Shown here: positions 24,285 through 26,334 of the stretch, one piece after another
Layout of the letters: the number at the start of each line of letters is the position of its first letter
Position numbering within the stretch: the stretch's first letter is position 1
Assembly (NCBI GenBank): GCA_964451605.1
Contig: CAYVJA010000040.1
Span: 1-26,334 of the forward strand
DNA from: JAQVSH01 sp964451605
GTDB taxonomy: Bacteria; Bacteroidota; Bacteroidia; Bacteroidales; UBA4181
Length of the DNA: 26,334 nt
Reading direction: 5' to 3'
Notes under the pieces: model-generated
Told to the model about the DNA's origin: nothing
Databases searched by the model: none
Seen by the model: only the letters and a program-made list of their open reading frames with translations
Made by a program: the position numbers and the translations under genes

Positions 24285-26180
24285 ATGACCTTTCTTTTCC
24301 GACTCTTTTTTCTGGTGTGTTTTGCCGCTTTTTCTCTGTCGTCAGGTTTGGCACAGAGGCGGATGGAGAAGCTTAACCGGGGTGTGATTGCCATGAATAC
24401 CGGAAACGGCTCCTCTTTTGTCAGTTGGAGGCTTCTGGGAACCGATCCGGATGGGATGGCGTTCAATTTGTATAAGTCTACTGCCAACGCAAAGCCGGTC
24501 AGGCTGAATGCTGAGCCGATTACCGGAGGTACCTGTTTTGTGGATACGCATTTCGATGCCACCCGCGATAACCGCTATTTCGTGAAGAGTGTAACCGGGC
24601 GGCGTGAATCGGATACCGATGCGGGATTCACCATTAAGGCCAACACTCCGGTGCAGCAGTATATTTCTGTCCCGCTGCAGACACAGGAGGGAAATACTCC
24701 CGGCGACTGTTCCGTGGCCGATATGGATGGCGACGGGCAGTACGAAATTATAGTGAAGCAGGAGATGCGTCCCCGCGACAGTGCCGGTTCGGGGCAGACG
24801 GACGAGACCAAGTTCGAGGCGTATAAACTTGATGGTACCTTACTGTGGCGGATTAATCTCGGGCGGAATATCCGCGAGGGTGCTCATTCCACGCCGTTTA
24901 TGGTGTATGATCTGGATGGCGACGGAAGAGCCGAACTGGTCAGCAAAACCGCCGACGGAACGGTTGACGGTAAAGGGAAAGTCATTGGCAATCCTAATGT
25001 GAGTCATGTGAATCCTCAGGGTCATATACTGAAAGGACCCGAGTATCTGACGGTTTTTGATGGACTTACCGGTGCCGCCATACATACCATCGACTACATA
25101 CCCGGTCGTCATCCCGAAACCCAGGATCCGACTCCCATTCAGCTTCGAACCGTTTGGGGCGACGGGAATGGGAATCGATCCGAACGTTATCTGGCTGCCA
25201 TTGCCTATCTCGACGGAAAGAGCCCCTGCGTGGTGATGTGTCGGGGCTACTACACTCGTGCGGTGTTGGCTGCATTTAGCCTTAAGAAAGGGAAACTGAC
25301 ACATCTCTGGACATTCGACAGCGACGCATCGCCCGAAGGCCGGATTTACAGGGGGCAGGGTAACCACAACCTGAGCGTAGGCGATGTCGACGGCGATGGT
25401 TGCGACGAAATCATGTATGGCGCCTGTGCCATTGATCATAATGGGAAAGGCCTGTATTCAACCGGTTTGGGGCATGCCGATGCCATGCATTTTACCGATC
25501 ATATTCCCTCGAAACCGGGGCTGGAGGTCTTCAATATTCAGGAGAGTTTTGGCGATGCCGCGCTGAATATGCGAAATGCCGCAACCGGCGAGATCTATTG
25601 GAAGATTCCTCCTGTGCAGGCAGCTACCCAGGGTGGCGACAAGGGCGAAGGTCCGGGACGCGGCAATGCATTTGATATCGATCCCCGCTATCCGGGCTCG
25701 GAATGTTGGGCTGCCGGTGCAGGTATGAAGGGTATGTGGAATGCTGCCGGTGAGAAGATTTCAGAAACCAATCCCCGCTCCTGCAACTTTGCCGTTTGGT
25801 GGGATGGCGACTTACTCAGAGAGTTACTCGATAGAAACGTAGTGTCGAAGTGGAACTGGGAAACCGAAACCACCGAAACGCTGTTTGAGGCCGTCGACTG
25901 TATGTCGAACAACGGAACCAAGGCGACTCCGGCAATCAGCGCCGACCTGTTTGGCGACTGGCGCGAGGAGGTGGTTCTTCGTAATGTGAATAACAAAGAG
26001 CTTCGTATATTCACCACAGTGATTCCCACGGAACACCGTATCTACACCCTGATGCACGATCCTGTTTACCGCTTAGGCATTGCATGGCAAAACGTAGCCT
26101 ATAACCAGCCACCCCACACAGGCTTCTACATCGGGCCCGGTATGGCTCCGGCCCCTAAACCCCATATCCACACCAAATAA
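24285..26180 (+). CDS. Secreted rhamnogalacturonan lyase (PL11 family)
   Basis: 631 residues. ATG 24285 was chosen over an in-frame ATG at 24180 because it begins a signal peptide (MTFLFRLFFLVCFAAFSLSSG to LAQ) and the upstream codons are repeat DNA. The mature start, RRMEKLNRGVIAMNTG, is a hallmark of PL11. It has calcium-binding-like DxDxDG loops (DMDGDG, DLDGDG, DVDGDG) of the eight-bladed propeller, GRNIREGAHSTPFMVYD and WRGYYTRAV-like VMCRGYYTRAV, and ends HTGFYIGPGM. By family it cleaves the rhamnogalacturonan I backbone of pectin by beta-elimination. Another secreted protein starts 92 bases on, suggesting a pectin-use cluster beyond the window. Confidence 0.93.
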   Translation: MTFLFRLFFLVCFAAFSLSSGLAQRRMEKLNRGVIAMNTGNGSSFVSWRLLGTDPDGMAFNLYKSTANAKPVRLNAEPITGGTCFVDTHFDATRDNRYFVKSVTGRRESDTDAGFTIKANTPVQQYISVPLQTQEGNTPGDCSVADMDGDGQYEIIVKQEMRPRDSAGSGQTDETKFEAYKLDGTLLWRINLGRNIREGAHSTPFMVYDLDGDGRAELVSKTADGTVDGKGKVIGNPNVSHVNPQGHILKGPEYLTVFDGLTGAAIHTIDYIPGRHPETQDPTPIQLRTVWGDGNGNRSERYLAAIAYLDGKSPCVVMCRGYYTRAVLAAFSLKKGKLTHLWTFDSDASPEGRIYRGQGNHNLSVGDVDGDGCDEIMYGACAIDHNGKGLYSTGLGHADAMHFTDHIPSKPGLEVFNIQESFGDAALNMRNAATGEIYWKIPPVQAATQGGDKGEGPGRGNAFDIDPRYPGSECWAAGAGMKGMWNAAGEKISETNPRSCNFAVWWDGDLLRELLDRNVVSKWNWETETTETLFEAVDCMSNNGTKATPAISADLFGDWREEVVLRNVNNKELRIFTTVIPTEHRIYTLMHDPVYRLGIAWQNVAYNQPPHTGFYIGPGMAPAPKPHIHTK

Positions 26181-26197
26181 CACATCCCCACACCCTC

Positions 26198-26257
26198 AAA
26201 TTGTCAAATTATCTAATTATCTAATTGTCGAATTATCGAATTGTCGAATTATCTAAT
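26198..26257. repeat. AT-rich tandem repeat of 8-base units
   Basis: Seven or so copies of AATTGTCG / AATTATCT variants in a row between the PL11 gene and the next start codon. Confidence 0.85.
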
Positions 26258-26271
26258 CAACTCCCAATACC

Positions 26272-26334
26272 ATGTCGATAAAAAAATCTTTTATCATCGT
26301 CCTTCTCTGTCTGGGTTTTTCGCCCATGCTTTTT
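26272..26334 (+). CDS. Start of a secreted protein (partial)
   Basis: ATG 26272 opens 21 codons to the window edge. They read MSIKKSFIIVLLCLGFS followed by PMLF, a signal peptide. The product cannot be identified. Being next to the PL11 lyase, it may be another pectin-degrading enzyme. Confidence 0.6.
   Translation, partial: MSIKKSFIIVLLCLGFSPMLF

Overview
The window looks like a draft-assembly piece of a Bacteroidales genome, most likely near Dysgonomonadaceae (Proteiniphilum/Petrimonas-like); the genus is an inference. Supporting signs are a fused MurF-alanine racemase, starts without Shine-Dalgarno sequences, TAnnTTTG-type -7 promoter boxes, a QueD/QueE pair, and secreted GH2 and PL11 polysaccharide enzymes. 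Four runs of N (686-695, 7728-7843, 15102-15111, 20458-20467) are assembly gaps. Three of them cut a single gene and shift its apparent frame.

Region 1 (1-5984, minus strand) is a tight five-gene operon that I read as an undescribed isoprenoid pathway. In transcription order it encodes a two-cluster ferredoxin-like protein, a radical SAM enzyme, a DUF116 domain fused to a trans-prenyl diphosphate synthase, a prenyltransferase/squalene-oxidase-repeat barrel protein, and a squalene-hopene-cyclase-like class II terpene cyclase with an intact DxDD motif. The cyclase runs off the left edge. No squalene synthase gene is visible. The operon's own synthase may therefore feed the cyclase, with the radical SAM and ferredoxin proteins modifying the product.

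Region 2 (6158-9320, plus strand) holds a secreted GH2 glycosidase and a secreted HExxH metallopeptidase. They are separated by a 472-base intergenic region full of repeats, including a 180-base imperfect palindrome flanked by 47-base direct repeats.

Region 3 (9344-15013, minus strand) is mostly housekeeping: ferritin-like/VIT1 transporter, queE, queD, rmuC and murF-alr. Region 4 (15132-22473, plus strand) starts from a shared palindromic divergent promoter. It carries a Pro/Glu-rich protein, mutS2, and two secreted TldD/PmbA paralogues, one with HExxxH and one without.

Region 5 (22474-26334) is accessory: a CDF-type cation transporter, a truncated HxlR regulator, a DUF302 protein, a secreted rhamnogalacturonan lyase (PL11), and the first 21 codons of another secreted protein. 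Its intergenic spaces share short dispersed repeat modules (TTAATGG, GGTGCTCT, GCGCTTnGCGC, GTGTAACA) with region 2.
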